Below are positions 17,740 to 28,294 of a DNA stretch of 64,000 bases, in pieces. The DNA lies in contig NC_021171.1 in NCBI RefSeq assembly GCF_000242895.2, positions 3,506,001 through 3,570,000 of the forward strand. The letters are read 5' to 3'. Made by a program: the position numbers and the translations under genes. How positions within the stretch are numbered: position 1 is the first letter of the stretch; each line of letters begins with the position of its first letter. The DNA comes from Bacillus sp. 1NLA3E. Lineage in GTDB: Bacteria; Bacillota; Bacilli; Bacillales; Cytobacillaceae. Below the pieces are notes generated by a model. The model saw only the letters and a list, made by a program, of their open reading frames with translations, did no database searches and had not been told where the DNA came from.

Positions 17740-18033
17740 CTATCTTGGCAATTCAATTTTCTTATTTTCTTTCGATTCCTTATACAGGACAATCGTTTTC
17801 CCAATTACTTGAACAAGCTCGGAACGACTTCCAGTAACTAGTTTTTGTGCGACAACATCCCGGTCTTCTTCACAGTTTTGCAAGACACTAATTTTCATCA
17901 ATTCTCTTGCTTCCAAGGCATTTGTAATCTGTTCAATCATATTATCATTTACTCCACCTTTTCCAACTTGAAAAATTGGATCAAGATGATGAGCTTTTGA
18001 ACGTAAAAAACTTTTTTGTTTTCCAGTTAGCAT
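17740..18033 (-). CDS. yhbY: YhbY/YqeI family RNA-binding protein (CRM domain)
   Basis: A 97-residue protein consisting of a single CRM domain, a KH-like RNA-binding fold found on pre-50S ribosomal particles. It begins MLTGKQKSFLRSKAHHL and contains FQVGKGGVNDNMI with the conserved GxxG loop. It overlaps aroE by 7 bases and lies next to the ribosome biogenesis GTPase gene yqeH, consistent with a role in 50S assembly. Confidence 0.93.
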   Translation of the reverse strand: MLTGKQKSFLRSKAHHLDPIFQVGKGGVNDNMIEQITNALEARELMKISVLQNCEEDRDVVAQKLVTGSRSELVQVIGKTIVLYKESKENKKIELPR

Positions 18034-18866
18034 TTTTTTCCTCCTAGTTGCATTTCTACAATATTCTTCATTCGATCCGTATCAGGAAAGATTCCTGTCC
18101 AAATTTCAAAGGCAAGTGCTCCTTGAAAAACGAACATATCTAATCCATTTTGGATAATGGCACCTTTTTGCTTAGCTTCTCTTAAAAGCGCCGTTTCAAG
18201 CGGGTTATAAATAATATCACTTACAAAAGTTCCAGCTTTAAGGTGTTCTAGGCTCAATGGTATATCCTCAGTATGTGGGGACATCCCAATCGAGGTTGTC
18301 TGAATGATTACATCATACTCACCTAGTCGTTCCTCGGCTTCTTTCATTTCATATGCAGTGGAATCAACGTGATAAGGGCACTCTTCTATAAGCGTGTACG
18401 CTTTAACTTTCGTACGATTACATATATCAAGTCTTTTTACCCCTGCTTTAGCTAATGAAAAGTAAAGCGCACGTGCTGCTCCTCCCGCTCCAATCATAAG
18501 CACCGATTTATCTTGGAGATTAGTGATTTGCTCTGTTAATCCTCTCACATAGCCATTTCCGTCGGTATTAAATCCTGTCAGTTTTCCATCTATATTAACA
18601 ACCGTGTTAACCGCCCCAATTGCACTAGCCAATGGATCAATTTGATCCAATAAAGGGATGATGGCCACCTTATGCGGAACCGTAATATTAAAACCACTGA
18701 CCCCTAAAGACTTCAATCCTTTAATAGCATCTACCAATTCCTCTTTTTTTACATGAAACGGGAAATAATGGGCATCCATTGAATAATTTTGAAAAAGGTC
18801 ATTCTGCATAATTGGTGACATCGAATGGGCAATTGGGTCACCGATTACTCCAAATAATTTTTTCAC
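18027..18866 (-). CDS. aroE: Shikimate dehydrogenase
   Basis: AroE reduces 3-dehydroshikimate to shikimate with NADPH in aromatic amino acid synthesis. It has 279 residues. The substrate pocket shows GDPIAHSMSPIMQN and FNITVPHK with the catalytic Lys, followed by NTDGNGY. The nucleotide site is MIGAGGAARALYFSLA. It lies 33 bases after yqeH and overlaps yhbY, in the conserved B. subtilis order. Confidence 0.97.
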   Translation of the reverse strand: MKKLFGVIGDPIAHSMSPIMQNDLFQNYSMDAHYFPFHVKKEELVDAIKGLKSLGVSGFNITVPHKVAIIPLLDQIDPLASAIGAVNTVVNIDGKLTGFNTDGNGYVRGLTEQITNLQDKSVLMIGAGGAARALYFSLAKAGVKRLDICNRTKVKAYTLIEECPYHVDSTAYEMKEAEERLGEYDVIIQTTSIGMSPHTEDIPLSLEHLKAGTFVSDIIYNPLETALLREAKQKGAIIQNGLDMFVFQGALAFEIWTGIFPDTDRMKNIVEMQLGGKKC

Positions 18867-18899
18867 TTTCCTCTCCCCTTAGCACTTCTTTTCTCGTCT

Positions 18900-20003
18900 C
18901 TAAATAAGTGATTTTCGAATCATCACTTGGACTCCCTTTGGAACATAGGCAGCAACTTTTGCGCCTGGGTCATTGATTGTAACCCAGCCAAGACCTGAAA
19001 AAACAACGTCGGTTTTTCCTTCTTTTATCATGAATTCATGACGAACAAGTTCAGGGAATTCGTCTAAACCCTCTTTTCTTGGCGGTGTTAACATTTCCCC
19101 AACATGATTTTGATAGAGTTCATCGGCCTTTTCTATTTTTGTTCGATGAATTCCAAGTTCATTTGATATATAACAAACGAAGGATCTTCGGCCACCACTA
19201 AGATAATCAAACCGAGCTAATCCACCAAAAAACAGTGTTTGTCCTTCATTAACCTGATAAATCTTTGGTTTAATTTCCTTTTTTGGAGTGATAAATTTCA
19301 AATCCCGCTTGTCTATAAAATGAGCCATTTGGTGGTGATTAATGATCCCTGGGGTGTCAATCAATGCTTTTCCATCAGATAATGGGATTTCAATGATGTC
19401 AAGAGTTGTCCCTGGAAAATGAGAGGTAGTAATGACATCTTCACCACCGGAGAACTCTTTAATGACCCTGTTTATAAACGTGGACTTACCTACATTTGTA
19501 CACCCAACCACATAAACGTCTTTTCCATCACGATGTTTTTCAATTGCTGCAACAGCTTCCTGAATAAACTGACCCCTTGCTGCACTCACAAGAAAGACAT
19601 CCTCTGGTTTTAAACCTTGCTCTTTAGCTTCATGTTTCATCCAATGAATTAATTTTGCTGGTTTTACCGATTTCGGCAATAAGTCTACTTTATTTCCAAT
19701 TAATAATATTTTGTTGTTCCCGACAAATCGGTGTAATCCAGGTAACCAGCTCCCATTAAAATCAAAGATATCAACAATTTTAACGATGAGCGCATCTTTA
19801 GTACCGATTTCATTTAATATTTTTAAAAAATCATCATCCGTCAAATGAACATCTTGGACCTCATTATAATTTTTCAAACGAAAACAACGCTGACAAATGA
19901 TTGTTTCTTTTTCTAAAGCAGATTTTGGTGCAAAACCAAGTTCATCAGGTTGTTCCGTCTGAATTTTCACACCACAGCCTATACAAACATATTGTTCACT
20001 CAC
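18900..20003 (-). CDS. yqeH: YqeH, circularly permuted GTPase for 30S assembly
   Basis: YqeH is needed for 30S subunit maturation and for normal replication control in B. subtilis. The protein is 367 residues. An N-terminal zinc finger is seen (CIGCG near residue 7, then CQRC near 37). The GTPase motifs come in permuted order: NKVDLLP (G4) near 107, GCTNVGKST (G1) near 167, and LIDTPG (G3) near 215. The C-terminal domain binds RNA or protein. It follows yqeG by 3 bases. Confidence 0.97.
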   Translation of the reverse strand: MSEQYVCIGCGVKIQTEQPDELGFAPKSALEKETIICQRCFRLKNYNEVQDVHLTDDDFLKILNEIGTKDALIVKIVDIFDFNGSWLPGLHRFVGNNKILLIGNKVDLLPKSVKPAKLIHWMKHEAKEQGLKPEDVFLVSAARGQFIQEAVAAIEKHRDGKDVYVVGCTNVGKSTFINRVIKEFSGGEDVITTSHFPGTTLDIIEIPLSDGKALIDTPGIINHHQMAHFIDKRDLKFITPKKEIKPKIYQVNEGQTLFFGGLARFDYLSGGRRSFVCYISNELGIHRTKIEKADELYQNHVGEMLTPPRKEGLDEFPELVRHEFMIKEGKTDVVFSGLGWVTINDPGAKVAAYVPKGVQVMIRKSLI

Positions 20004-20006
20004 ACA

Positions 20007-20522
20007 TTAATCCTCCCATTGGATCATTCCTTTTTTTCTAAACCAATTTAAAAGTCTTCTTTCAATTTGACGATTTAACTTTGTGAAAAATCCATCTGTT
20101 CTTGCGACAGGTACGACTAAAATAGTATGAAATCCGCTGCTATTTCCTCCAAAGACATCCGTCAATAATTGATCCCCAATGACAACGGTTTGATCTTTGT
20201 TCAGACCCATTTGAGATAATGCTTTCCTAAATGCAAACCCCAATGGTTTTCTTGCCCTAAAAATAAACGGAATTCCTAGTGGGTCGGAGAAGGATTTTAC
20301 TCGTCCTTCATTATTATTAGAAACAATGGTCACAAGGATATCGTGTTTTCTCATATCTTCAAACCATTCAATCAGTTTTGGGGTAGCATACTCACGATCC
20401 CATTCGACTAAGGTATTGTCTAAGTCGGTGATGATCCCCTTTACTCCTTTTTCTTTCAAAGCTACAGGAGAAATATCAAACACACTTTTTACATGTTGGT
20501 CTGGTAAGAACTTCTTTAACAA
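20007..20522 (-). CDS. yqeG: YqeG, HAD-superfamily phosphatase (HAD-IIIA)
   Basis: A predicted phosphatase of 171 residues. The HAD motifs are clear: DLDNTLVEWD (motif I) near residues 36-45, IVSNNNEGRV (motif II), ARKPLGFAF with the motif III Lys, and VIGDQLLTDVFG (motif IV). It is related to mitochondrial phosphatidylglycerophosphate phosphatase, but the substrate in Bacillus is not established. It is the first gene of the yqeG-yqeM operon. Confidence 0.94.
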   Translation of the reverse strand: MLKKFLPDQHVKSVFDISPVALKEKGVKGIITDLDNTLVEWDREYATPKLIEWFEDMRKHDILVTIVSNNNEGRVKSFSDPLGIPFIFRARKPLGFAFRKALSQMGLNKDQTVVIGDQLLTDVFGGNSSGFHTILVVPVARTDGFFTKLNRQIERRLLNWFRKKGMIQWED

Positions 20523-20746
20523 TTATTTACACCTCATATTCTCATAATACCGATTCCATCATACCGAAAAAGAACGACTCTTTCAAAATAAAGCTAATAT
20601 GTATAAATGATTATCGCTTATTTTTCAACAAAGTAAAACTAGTCGTGACTAAAGCTTAAAAGAAATATGTAGAATCTTATCGAAATGTCAACAAATTAGC
20701 ACCGGAGTTAGAAAAGTTTTCGACAACTTCCCGCTTCACCCACTTC

Positions 20747-20845
20747 TGTGGATAACTTTATTCACATTATACACCTTAGTTTTTTTATGAATACGGTGTT
20801 TATAAACAAATTAATCACAGGTTATCCACTGCTTGTTGTGGATAA
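20747..20845. promoter_or_regulatory. DnaA-box cluster upstream of sda
   Basis: Three strong DnaA boxes are present: TGTGGATAA at 20747-20755 and 20837-20845 (perfect, reverse orientation) and TTATCCACT at 20822-20830 (8 of 9). Weaker ones are TTATTCACA at 20758-20766 and TTATACACC at 20767-20775. In B. subtilis DnaA activates sda so that replication problems block sporulation; this cluster fits the same control. The rest of the yqeG-sda gap (20523-20965) is AT-rich and shows no gene. Confidence 0.85.
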
Positions 20846-20965
20846 GGGAACGGTTGTTCCAACCCCTATATTTTGATAGAGTTATGTTACATCAAATGAT
20901 CATACCATTATATTCTTAATTTTGTTAAATAGAATAAAAACTTTTAATGGAGGTGACAAGCTGGC

Positions 20966-21106
20966 ATGAAAAAACTCACTGATGATCTTCTAATTGAAGC
21001 TTACTATAAGGCCAGAGAACTTAAACTTAACCCCGATTTTATTCGCTTAATTGAAAAGGAACTGCAACGACGAGCTTTATTTCTTAAAATCAAGGTATCC
21101 TCTTAA
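20966..21106 (+). CDS. sda: Sda, sporulation checkpoint inhibitor of KinA
   Basis: Sda is a helical hairpin that binds the histidine kinase KinA and stops phosphorelay signalling when replication initiation is disturbed or active. The product is 46 residues: [16 protein letters not shown], then [16 protein letters not shown], very like B. subtilis Sda. The start is ATG behind TGGAGGTGA at 20948-20956. A DnaA-box cluster lies upstream and a strong terminator follows, so it is a separate, DnaA-responsive transcript. Confidence 0.95.
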   Translation: MKKLTDDLLIEAYYKARELKLNPDFIRLIEKELQRRALFLKIKVSS

Positions 21107-21110
21107 AGTG

Positions 21111-21138
21111 AATAAGCCGGTTTGGCTTATTTTTTTTG
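21111..21138 (+). terminator. Terminator after sda
   Basis: AATAAGCC (21111-21118) pairs with GGCTTATT (21124-21131), followed by T7. It reaches into the 3' end of the convergent psd gene. Confidence 0.92.
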
Positions 21139-21924
21139 TTGTTTTGCCCGGATTTCTCCTAGTTTTTGACCTACTGAAATATCCTTAGGTGTTTTAATCG
21201 ATGATAGCGCATCAAATGTATCTTTTTCAAAAAGCAATACAACAGTTGAGCCAAACGTAAAATAAGCTAATTCTTCACCTTTTCCGATGTTGCCGCCCTC
21301 ATGTACCATTTCAATAGAATTTACGAACATTGCCCCTACTTTCACGACTGCTACATGACCACTCTCATGTTTTATTTCCGTAATCCGACGGTAATTTTTT
21401 GAAAGAGTCTGATGACCATATTTCAAGCCCCATTTGTTCACCGGAAAGGATTTCCTACCGAGTGTCCATTGCCCGATAATTTCACCAGTAACTGGACTAT
21501 GAATGCGATGATAATGACTCGGACTTAAATAAAGAATCATGTATAGACCATTTATATATTTAGCTAAAACCTGCTCATTTCCAAGCATTTCAGCAATAGA
21601 ATAATTTTTCCCTTTAACTGTTATCTCATTCGTTTTCTTAATTTCCCCAATATCTTCAAGCACTCCATCTACCGGACTAACAATTGACAATGGGTGTTGA
21701 TCATTTGGCCTTGCTCCAACCTTAAGTCTACGGACAAATAGATCATGAAGTGTTGGATACTCATCTAATGATTTTTCCATTTCCAGTAAATTAATCTTAT
21801 AGGCTTTAACAAAAGAAGGAATAATAAAATGACTAACCTTTGAGGTAGCAAATTTTTTTAAGACTTTAGAAGTAAACTTCCCATTTGTTAATTCAATCAT
21901 GAGCCGATATAAACCTTGCACCAA
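21127..21924 (-). CDS. psd: Phosphatidylserine decarboxylase
   Basis: Psd turns phosphatidylserine into phosphatidylethanolamine in the membrane. It is made as a proenzyme that cuts itself and forms a pyruvoyl group. The self-cleavage motif is FGST in YFTFGSTVVLLFE, and SPVDGVLEDIG plus LSPSHYHRIHSPV supply the conserved Asp and His residues. The chosen start is TTG at 21922-21924, 8 bases after GGAGG (265 residues); the longer frame upstream has no ribosome binding site. The gene is convergent with sda and divergent from pssA. Confidence 0.93.
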   Translation of the reverse strand: MVQGLYRLMIELTNGKFTSKVLKKFATSKVSHFIIPSFVKAYKINLLEMEKSLDEYPTLHDLFVRRLKVGARPNDQHPLSIVSPVDGVLEDIGEIKKTNEITVKGKNYSIAEMLGNEQVLAKYINGLYMILYLSPSHYHRIHSPVTGEIIGQWTLGRKSFPVNKWGLKYGHQTLSKNYRRITEIKHESGHVAVVKVGAMFVNSIEMVHEGGNIGKGEELAYFTFGSTVVLLFEKDTFDALSSIKTPKDISVGQKLGEIRAKQQKK

Positions 21925-22043
21925 TATATATACCTCCAAAATATGTGAATTACTCTTTACGCACATGCATAAAAAGCTTAAAATAAAATATTATTATATA
22001 AATTAAGTTATACCCCTTCCGTGCTATTAAGGAGTGAGGAGAA

Positions 22044-22583
22044 TTGTTTTTTTTAGAAGTTGTTGATCAAACCATTAAAAAGCTTAAATGTCAAACAGCA
22101 AATGTATTAACCCTAACAAATTTAGGCCTTGGTGGTTATGCAATTATTGTTGGGCTAAAAGGAAACCTAAACCTTAGTTTACTGCTTATTTTTATTGCAG
22201 CGTTGGCTGATCGTTTTGACGGAATGGTCGCTAGGAGATTTAATATTGAATCTGAACTTGGAAAGCAGCTCGATTCCATGAGTGATATTATATCATTTGG
22301 AGTAGCCCCAGCACTATTATTATATCAAGGAATTTTGCATGAATTTGGGGCACCTGGAATATTCTTTACCGTTTTCTATATTGGATGCGGGGCGTTTCGC
22401 CTTGCCAGATTCAATATTACTGAATGTAATGGCTATTTTACGGGCTTACCTATCACAGCTGCCGGGTGTCTGGTAACGCTTAGTTTCCTTGTAATACCAT
22501 ATTCCCCGCCACAGACGTTTTTCTTTTTAATCATTTTACTATCATTTTTAATGGTCAGTTCATTTAAACTTAAAAAAGTCTGA
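22044..22583 (+). CDS. pssA: CDP-diacylglycerol-serine O-phosphatidyltransferase
   Basis: This membrane enzyme joins CDP-diacylglycerol and serine to give phosphatidylserine, the substrate of Psd encoded next door. It has 179 residues with several membrane helices. The CDP-alcohol phosphatidyltransferase motif DGx2ARx8Gx3Dx3D is complete (DGMVARR, then GKQLDSMSD, about residues 59-81). The start is TTG at 22044 after GGAGTGAGGAG. The exact alcohol substrate is inferred from the psd neighbour, since the motif alone does not define it. Confidence 0.87.
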   Translation: MFFLEVVDQTIKKLKCQTANVLTLTNLGLGGYAIIVGLKGNLNLSLLLIFIAALADRFDGMVARRFNIESELGKQLDSMSDIISFGVAPALLLYQGILHEFGAPGIFFTVFYIGCGAFRLARFNITECNGYFTGLPITAAGCLVTLSFLVIPYSPPQTFFFLIILLSFLMVSSFKLKKV

Positions 22584-22593
22584 AAACAAGACA

Positions 22594-22619
22594 ACAGCGC
22601 TTATACGGTGCTGTTTTTT
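22594..22619 (+). terminator. Terminator after pssA
   Basis: ACAGCGC (22594-22600) pairs with GTGCTGT (22608-22614) with one G-U pair, followed by T6. Confidence 0.85.
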
Positions 22620-22741
22620 GTTTGTATGTCTATAAAAATACCCAAACTGTTCATTTGTTAATCATACCACTCAATGGTTGGGCTAAAAGTAAAGAACAGA
22701 AAAAATATTAAGGCAAAAAAATGGACGATGGCGAATTCCCA

Positions 22742-23464
22742 TCATCCATTTCCATTTTTGCGCTTTTCTTTTTCAGCACGATAAAATTCATGAAACATTT
22801 TCATTAGTGCGCGTTTTTCGATTCTAGATACATAGCTTCTTGAGATTCCTAATTCTTTGGCAATTTCACGCTGTGTCTTTTCTTTTTGTAGATCAAGTCC
22901 AAACCTTCCTACGATCACTTCTTTTTCACGATCATCTAATACATCAATGTATTCTTTAACTTTTTCAAGTTCCATGTTTAATTGAATGGTATCGATTACA
23001 TCTTCTGACTCTGATTTAAGTACATCAATCAAGGATATTTCGTTGCCTTCTTTATCCTGTCCAATTGGATCATGTAATGAAACATCTTTTTTCGTCTTCT
23101 TTAAAGCTCTTAAATGCATCAAGATTTCATTTTCTATACAACGGGCAGCATACGTAGCAAGTTTTGTACCTTTCCCCTCAGAATAGCTCTCTATCGCTTT
23201 GATTAATCCAATTGTCCCAATTGAGATGAGGTCCTCGGCGTCTTCACCTGTATTTTCGAATTTTTTTACTATATGGGCAACAAGCCGCAGATTATGTTCA
23301 ATCAGCATATTCCTTGCATGTGTATCTCCTTTTGCCATTAGCTGCAAATATTTTCGTTCCTCCGCTGCTGACAAGGGCTGTGGAAAGGCGTTATTTTTTA
23401 CATAAGAAACTAGAAATACGATTTCCTTAACTAAGTAGCCAAGTGCTGTCAAAATACCGGACAT
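22742..23464 (-). CDS. sigK: RNA polymerase sigma factor SigK (pro-form), uninterrupted
   Basis: SigK is the late mother-cell sigma factor for coat and spore maturation genes. It is 240 residues and very close to B. subtilis SigK. The first 20 residues ([20 protein letters not shown]) are the membrane-associated propeptide cut off by SpoIVFB ahead of [10 protein letters not shown]. Region 2 is seen in [24 protein letters not shown] and region 4 in [20 protein letters not shown]. Here the gene is whole, so no skin-like element has to be excised. SigE/SigK promoters are expected, but none was placed with confidence. Confidence 0.97.
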   Translation of the reverse strand: MSGILTALGYLVKEIVFLVSYVKNNAFPQPLSAAEERKYLQLMAKGDTHARNMLIEHNLRLVAHIVKKFENTGEDAEDLISIGTIGLIKAIESYSEGKGTKLATYAARCIENEILMHLRALKKTKKDVSLHDPIGQDKEGNEISLIDVLKSESEDVIDTIQLNMELEKVKEYIDVLDDREKEVIVGRFGLDLQKEKTQREIAKELGISRSYVSRIEKRALMKMFHEFYRAEKEKRKNGNG

Positions 23465-23570
23465 TGTTTCACCCCCACTAGTTTAGGTCTTTTCCCTATA
23501 ACTAATTCCTATGTGAAAAAAGAGGGATTTTTGTCTGTCCTGATAATTTTTTTATGTCCATCTTGAAAGT

Positions 23571-23605
23571 AAAAAAGCATTCACCTCACTCAAGGTCAAT
23601 GCTTT
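23571..23605 (-). terminator. Terminator after the 26-residue ORF
   Basis: AGCATT-ACCT pairs with AGGT-AATGCT around a 6-base loop with one mismatch, followed on the minus strand by TTTTTT. It ends a transcript coming from the small ORF at 23618-23698. Confidence 0.8.
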
Positions 23606-23617
23606 CTCGTGCTTTTA

Positions 23618-23698
23618 TTATGCATCTGCACTAACTTCAGCAGCAACGATACTTCCAATAGCCCCACAAATAATAAGTCCCATCACCATTAAAAACAT
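23618..23698 (-). CDS. Possible 26-residue hydrophobic peptide
   Basis: The frame begins ATG at 23696-23698, with GTGGGGGAT directly ahead, and reads MFLMVMGLIICGAIGSIVAA then EVSADA before TAA. It is one hydrophobic helix with a small polar tail. A strong terminator sits right behind it, which argues that this short stretch is transcribed on its own, upstream of sigK. I do not recognise the family. It is too short to be sure of coding; conservation in related genomes would decide. Confidence 0.45.
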   Translation of the reverse strand: MFLMVMGLIICGAIGSIVAAEVSADA

Positions 23699-23814
23699 AT
23701 CCCCCACACCCCTCAGTAAGTATCTGAATATTACAATTTCAATTTACCACATTGACCCCTTATTTAAATTGCTGAATTGTGAACATTGTGTTACATGTGA
23801 CATTTGTAACAACT

Positions 23815-23848
23815 ATACAAAAAAAAACGCCCCGATTAATAGGACGTT
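23815..23848 (-). terminator. Terminator after yrhC
   Basis: AACGTCC pairs with GGGCGTT (one G-U pair) around an 8-9 base loop, followed by T7 on the minus strand. It overlaps the yrhC stop codon. Confidence 0.82.
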
Positions 23849-24111
23849 TACTTTTTCGTCATGTATTCTTGCCCTTCTTCTGATTCTAACAATCTACGCC
23901 TACAAATCTTGGATTGATTTAAGAACAGAACTGAAAATGTAAGAAATATAAGGGATGCCCCCATCATGATATTCATATCTAAATCTGACTTTGCGACAGA
24001 CGGAATAATCACACCTAAGTAAAAAAATACACCCACGGCCAGCAATACAATACCATACCGCTTATAGTCTAGCATTTTTGCAAACAAACTTTTCACGATT
24101 TCAAGCTCCAT
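23848..24111 (-). CDS. yrhC: YrhC family membrane protein
   Basis: An 87-residue protein with two hydrophobic segments (about 19-38 and 46-64) and basic, polar ends. KMLDYKRYGIVLLAVGVFFYLG resembles B. subtilis YrhC. It lies downstream of the mccB side of the methionine-to-cysteine genes, as yrhC does in B. subtilis, but here a repeat-filled gap of 739 bases separates them. The function is unknown. Confidence 0.75.
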   Translation of the reverse strand: MELEIVKSLFAKMLDYKRYGIVLLAVGVFFYLGVIIPSVAKSDLDMNIMMGASLIFLTFSVLFLNQSKICRRRLLESEEGQEYMTKK

Positions 24112-24269
24112 ATTCGCTCACCTAGCCTTATAAAAAATCTATAAATCTACTGTAACATACAGAACAGATTTATAGATGATGTAATATTTAGCAAAGGTGG
24201 AAAAAAGGAGCCGAGATGAGTCAGCCCTCAGAGACCTAAAAGCTTTAGTTATTCACCGTCTTAATTTGT

Positions 24270-24520
24270 TATAACATTATTAATCATGATTTTTAAATAG
24301 TCTGTTCAATAGGTCTGTTGATTTCCGTTCCAGGCGCTTCGCTTTCCGCGGGGCGGGCGGTGAGCCTCCTCAGCGCTAAAGCGCCTGCGGGGTCTCACCT
24401 GTCCCGCTACTCCCGCAAGAGTCTTCGCGCCTTCCACTCCAATCAACAGGGAGGTTCCAATACAGACCTTCCATTCAACCAATAGAAAATAAAAATATGT
24501 AGTGAAATCAATGTTTAAGC
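24270..24520. repeat. Palindromic dispersed repeat, copy C (subfamily B/C)
   Basis: The core is 24317-24447 (131 bp), from GTTGATTTCCGTTCC to CCACTCCAATCAAC, with the central palindrome GCGCTAAAGCGC. Flanks on both sides match copy B (15145-15398) in inverted order, for example TGTTCAATAGGTCTG on the left and GTGAAATCAATGTTTAAGC-like sequence on the right. The rest of the gap up to 24700 has no gene. It contains three loosely repeated CTTTGATT/CTTTTTATT-CCNATTTTCC phrases of unknown meaning. Confidence 0.85.
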
Positions 24521-24700
24521 AAATTGAGTCTAGCCACAGTGAATATGAATTTTTGTCTATTGATTAATTAGTTCCAAACGATCCTTTGATTCCTATTTTT
24601 CCACGACTCTTTGATTTTGGGCATCATTGAGGCTTTTTATTCCCATTTTCCGGCCAAAGCTGTCCGAAATCGCCGCAATTTTTTAGTTTGATTGCCCCCT

Positions 24701-24722
24701 GTTAATTGGAGCGGAGATCAAC
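24701..24722. repeat. Miniature derivative H of the palindromic repeat
   Basis: Only 22 bases, GTTAATTGGAGCGGA followed by GATCAAC, keep the two extreme ends of the dispersed repeat in the orientation of copies B, D and E. It looks like an almost complete internal deletion. Confidence 0.55.
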
Positions 24723-24782
24723 AGGTTCCTTAGCATAAACAATCTCATATTAAAAACTTGCATTTAATGTTCTGGCAAAATG

Positions 24783-24816
24783 AAAAATTGTCGAGAAAAT
24801 AGCCTTTCTCGACAAT
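24783..24816 (-). terminator. Terminator after mccB
   Basis: A perfect 12-bp stem, ATTGTCGAGAAA/TTTCTCGACAAT, is followed on the minus strand by TTTTTCATTTT. It shares the TGTCGAGA stem with the comER and yqeM terminators. Confidence 0.87.
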
Positions 24817-24850
24817 CTGACTAGCTGAGATGAGTCAGCCCCTTAAATTC

Positions 24851-26913
<2,063 letters not shown>

Positions 26914-26926
26914 ACCATATTCCCCT

Positions 26927-27628
26927 TTAACTGTTTTTTAAACCTGAGACAATTTTCATCACAAGGGTTGCTGAGTTTACAGCTGCTTTTTCTAAATATT
27001 GATCAAAAGATACATTCGACTCTTTCCCAGCAATGTCTGATAGAGAACGAATGATCACAAACGGAACCCCAAACTGATGAGCTACTTGAGCAATAGCCGC
27101 TGCTTCCATTTCCACAGCTTGGAGATCAATAAATTTTGTTCGCACGAACTCAACCCGAGCTGGGTCATTCATAAAGGAGTCCCCTGTAGCGATTAGACCC
27201 TTAACAACGTTAATATCGGATATTTCTTGGGCACTTTTCTCTGCAATTTGCACCAATTTTTCCGTCGCCACAAAAGCTGCAGGCAATTGTGGTACTTGCC
27301 CATATTCATAACCAAAAATGGTAACATCAACATCATGGTGACGAACCTCTGAAGAGATAACGACGTCCCCTACATTTAGACTTGGATTATAGCCTCCAGC
27401 TGATCCGGTATTAATAATGTAATCAGGAGCAAATTTTTGGAGGAGAATTGTGGTAGACATGGCTGCATTCACTTTTCCGATTCCAGAACGTAGCAGAACG
27501 ACATCTACCCCGTCCATTTTCCCACTGGTAAATTCACAGCCTGCAATTGTTTCAATCGTTGGGTTCTCAATATTGTTTCTTAGTAAGGTAACTTCTTCTT
27601 CCATTGCTCCGATGATTGCTACTTTCAT
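26927..27628 (-). CDS. mtnN: 5'-methylthioadenosine/S-adenosylhomocysteine nucleosidase
   Basis: MtnN removes adenine from S-adenosylhomocysteine and methylthioadenosine, feeding S-ribosylhomocysteine to recycling. It has 233 residues. Family motifs are [44 protein letters not shown] and [11 protein letters not shown], with SLSDIAG carrying the catalytic Asp. It lies between yrrT and mccA, forming a pathway block from AdoMet to cysteine. Confidence 0.97.
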   Translation of the reverse strand: MKVAIIGAMEEEVTLLRNNIENPTIETIAGCEFTSGKMDGVDVVLLRSGIGKVNAAMSTTILLQKFAPDYIINTGSAGGYNPSLNVGDVVISSEVRHHDVDVTIFGYEYGQVPQLPAAFVATEKLVQIAEKSAQEISDINVVKGLIATGDSFMNDPARVEFVRTKFIDLQAVEMEAAAIAQVAHQFGVPFVIIRSLSDIAGKESNVSFDQYLEKAAVNSATLVMKIVSGLKNS

Positions 27629-27643
27629 TTTTAGAACCTCTTT

Positions 27644-28288
27644 CTATTGTTTTACGCCTTCCATAATCCATACAAAGTTATTCCAACGCTCAAACGAAAC
27701 CTGAAACCCGTTTTGTTCCATCAACTTCTTTAAAAAAGGAATGGTTGGATAAAATTCGCGTTGCAAATCCTCAGCAAGGTTTAGAAAGCCCTTTTCCAAT
27801 GCGTCATCAATCGCCCTTTTATAGGTTTCTTCAGATTCATACATTGTATCCGCGAACACTATTTTACCACCAGTAGCAAGAAGATTGCCATAGCGCGTGA
27901 TAGATGTTCCTTTTTCGTCATCAGTCAAGTGATGAAAGGCATAGGTACTAACGATTGTATCAACCCCCACATCTGGAAAATCAAGAAAATCACCGTCAAA
28001 TAAGCGAACTGTATCCCCTAGTTTGGCAGCAGCAATTTTTCTCATCGATGTTGAGGGTTCGATACCCGTTACAGTTTTTCCACTAGCTATAAGTTTTTTC
28101 GTTAGATTCCCGGTTCCAACCCCAAATTCTAATATACGTCCGAAGCAGCGATGATTTACTTTCTGAAGAAGTTCGTCATATTGGAAAAATACATCATAAT
28201 ATTCAATGTCATTACCTGAAACGGTTGTATCATAAGAATCCGCCCATTGTTCAAACAGCTCGATGAATTCTTTACCCATGATGTCCAC
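27644..28288 (-). CDS. yrrT: YrrT, SAM-dependent methyltransferase
   Basis: A class I methyltransferase of 214 residues and first gene of the yrrT-mtnN-mccA-mccB operon. Motif I is ILEFGVGTGNLTKKL near residues 52-66, followed by VTGIEPS and VSTYAFHHL. It would use S-adenosylmethionine and give S-adenosylhomocysteine to MtnN, but its methyl acceptor is not known. The start ATG-GGT-AAA sits behind GGGAGTGG. A large dyad is found just upstream of the start. Confidence 0.93.
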   Translation of the reverse strand: MDIMGKEFIELFEQWADSYDTTVSGNDIEYYDVFFQYDELLQKVNHRCFGRILEFGVGTGNLTKKLIASGKTVTGIEPSTSMRKIAAAKLGDTVRLFDGDFLDFPDVGVDTIVSTYAFHHLTDDEKGTSITRYGNLLATGGKIVFADTMYESEETYKRAIDDALEKGFLNLAEDLQREFYPTIPFLKKLMEQNGFQVSFERWNNFVWIMEGVKQ

Positions 28289-28294
28289 TCCCTG

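Noticed and set aside
24520-24700. Gene remnant between repeat copies C and H
   Set aside because: No frame gives recognisable protein; only loosely repeated CTTTGATT phrases are visible.
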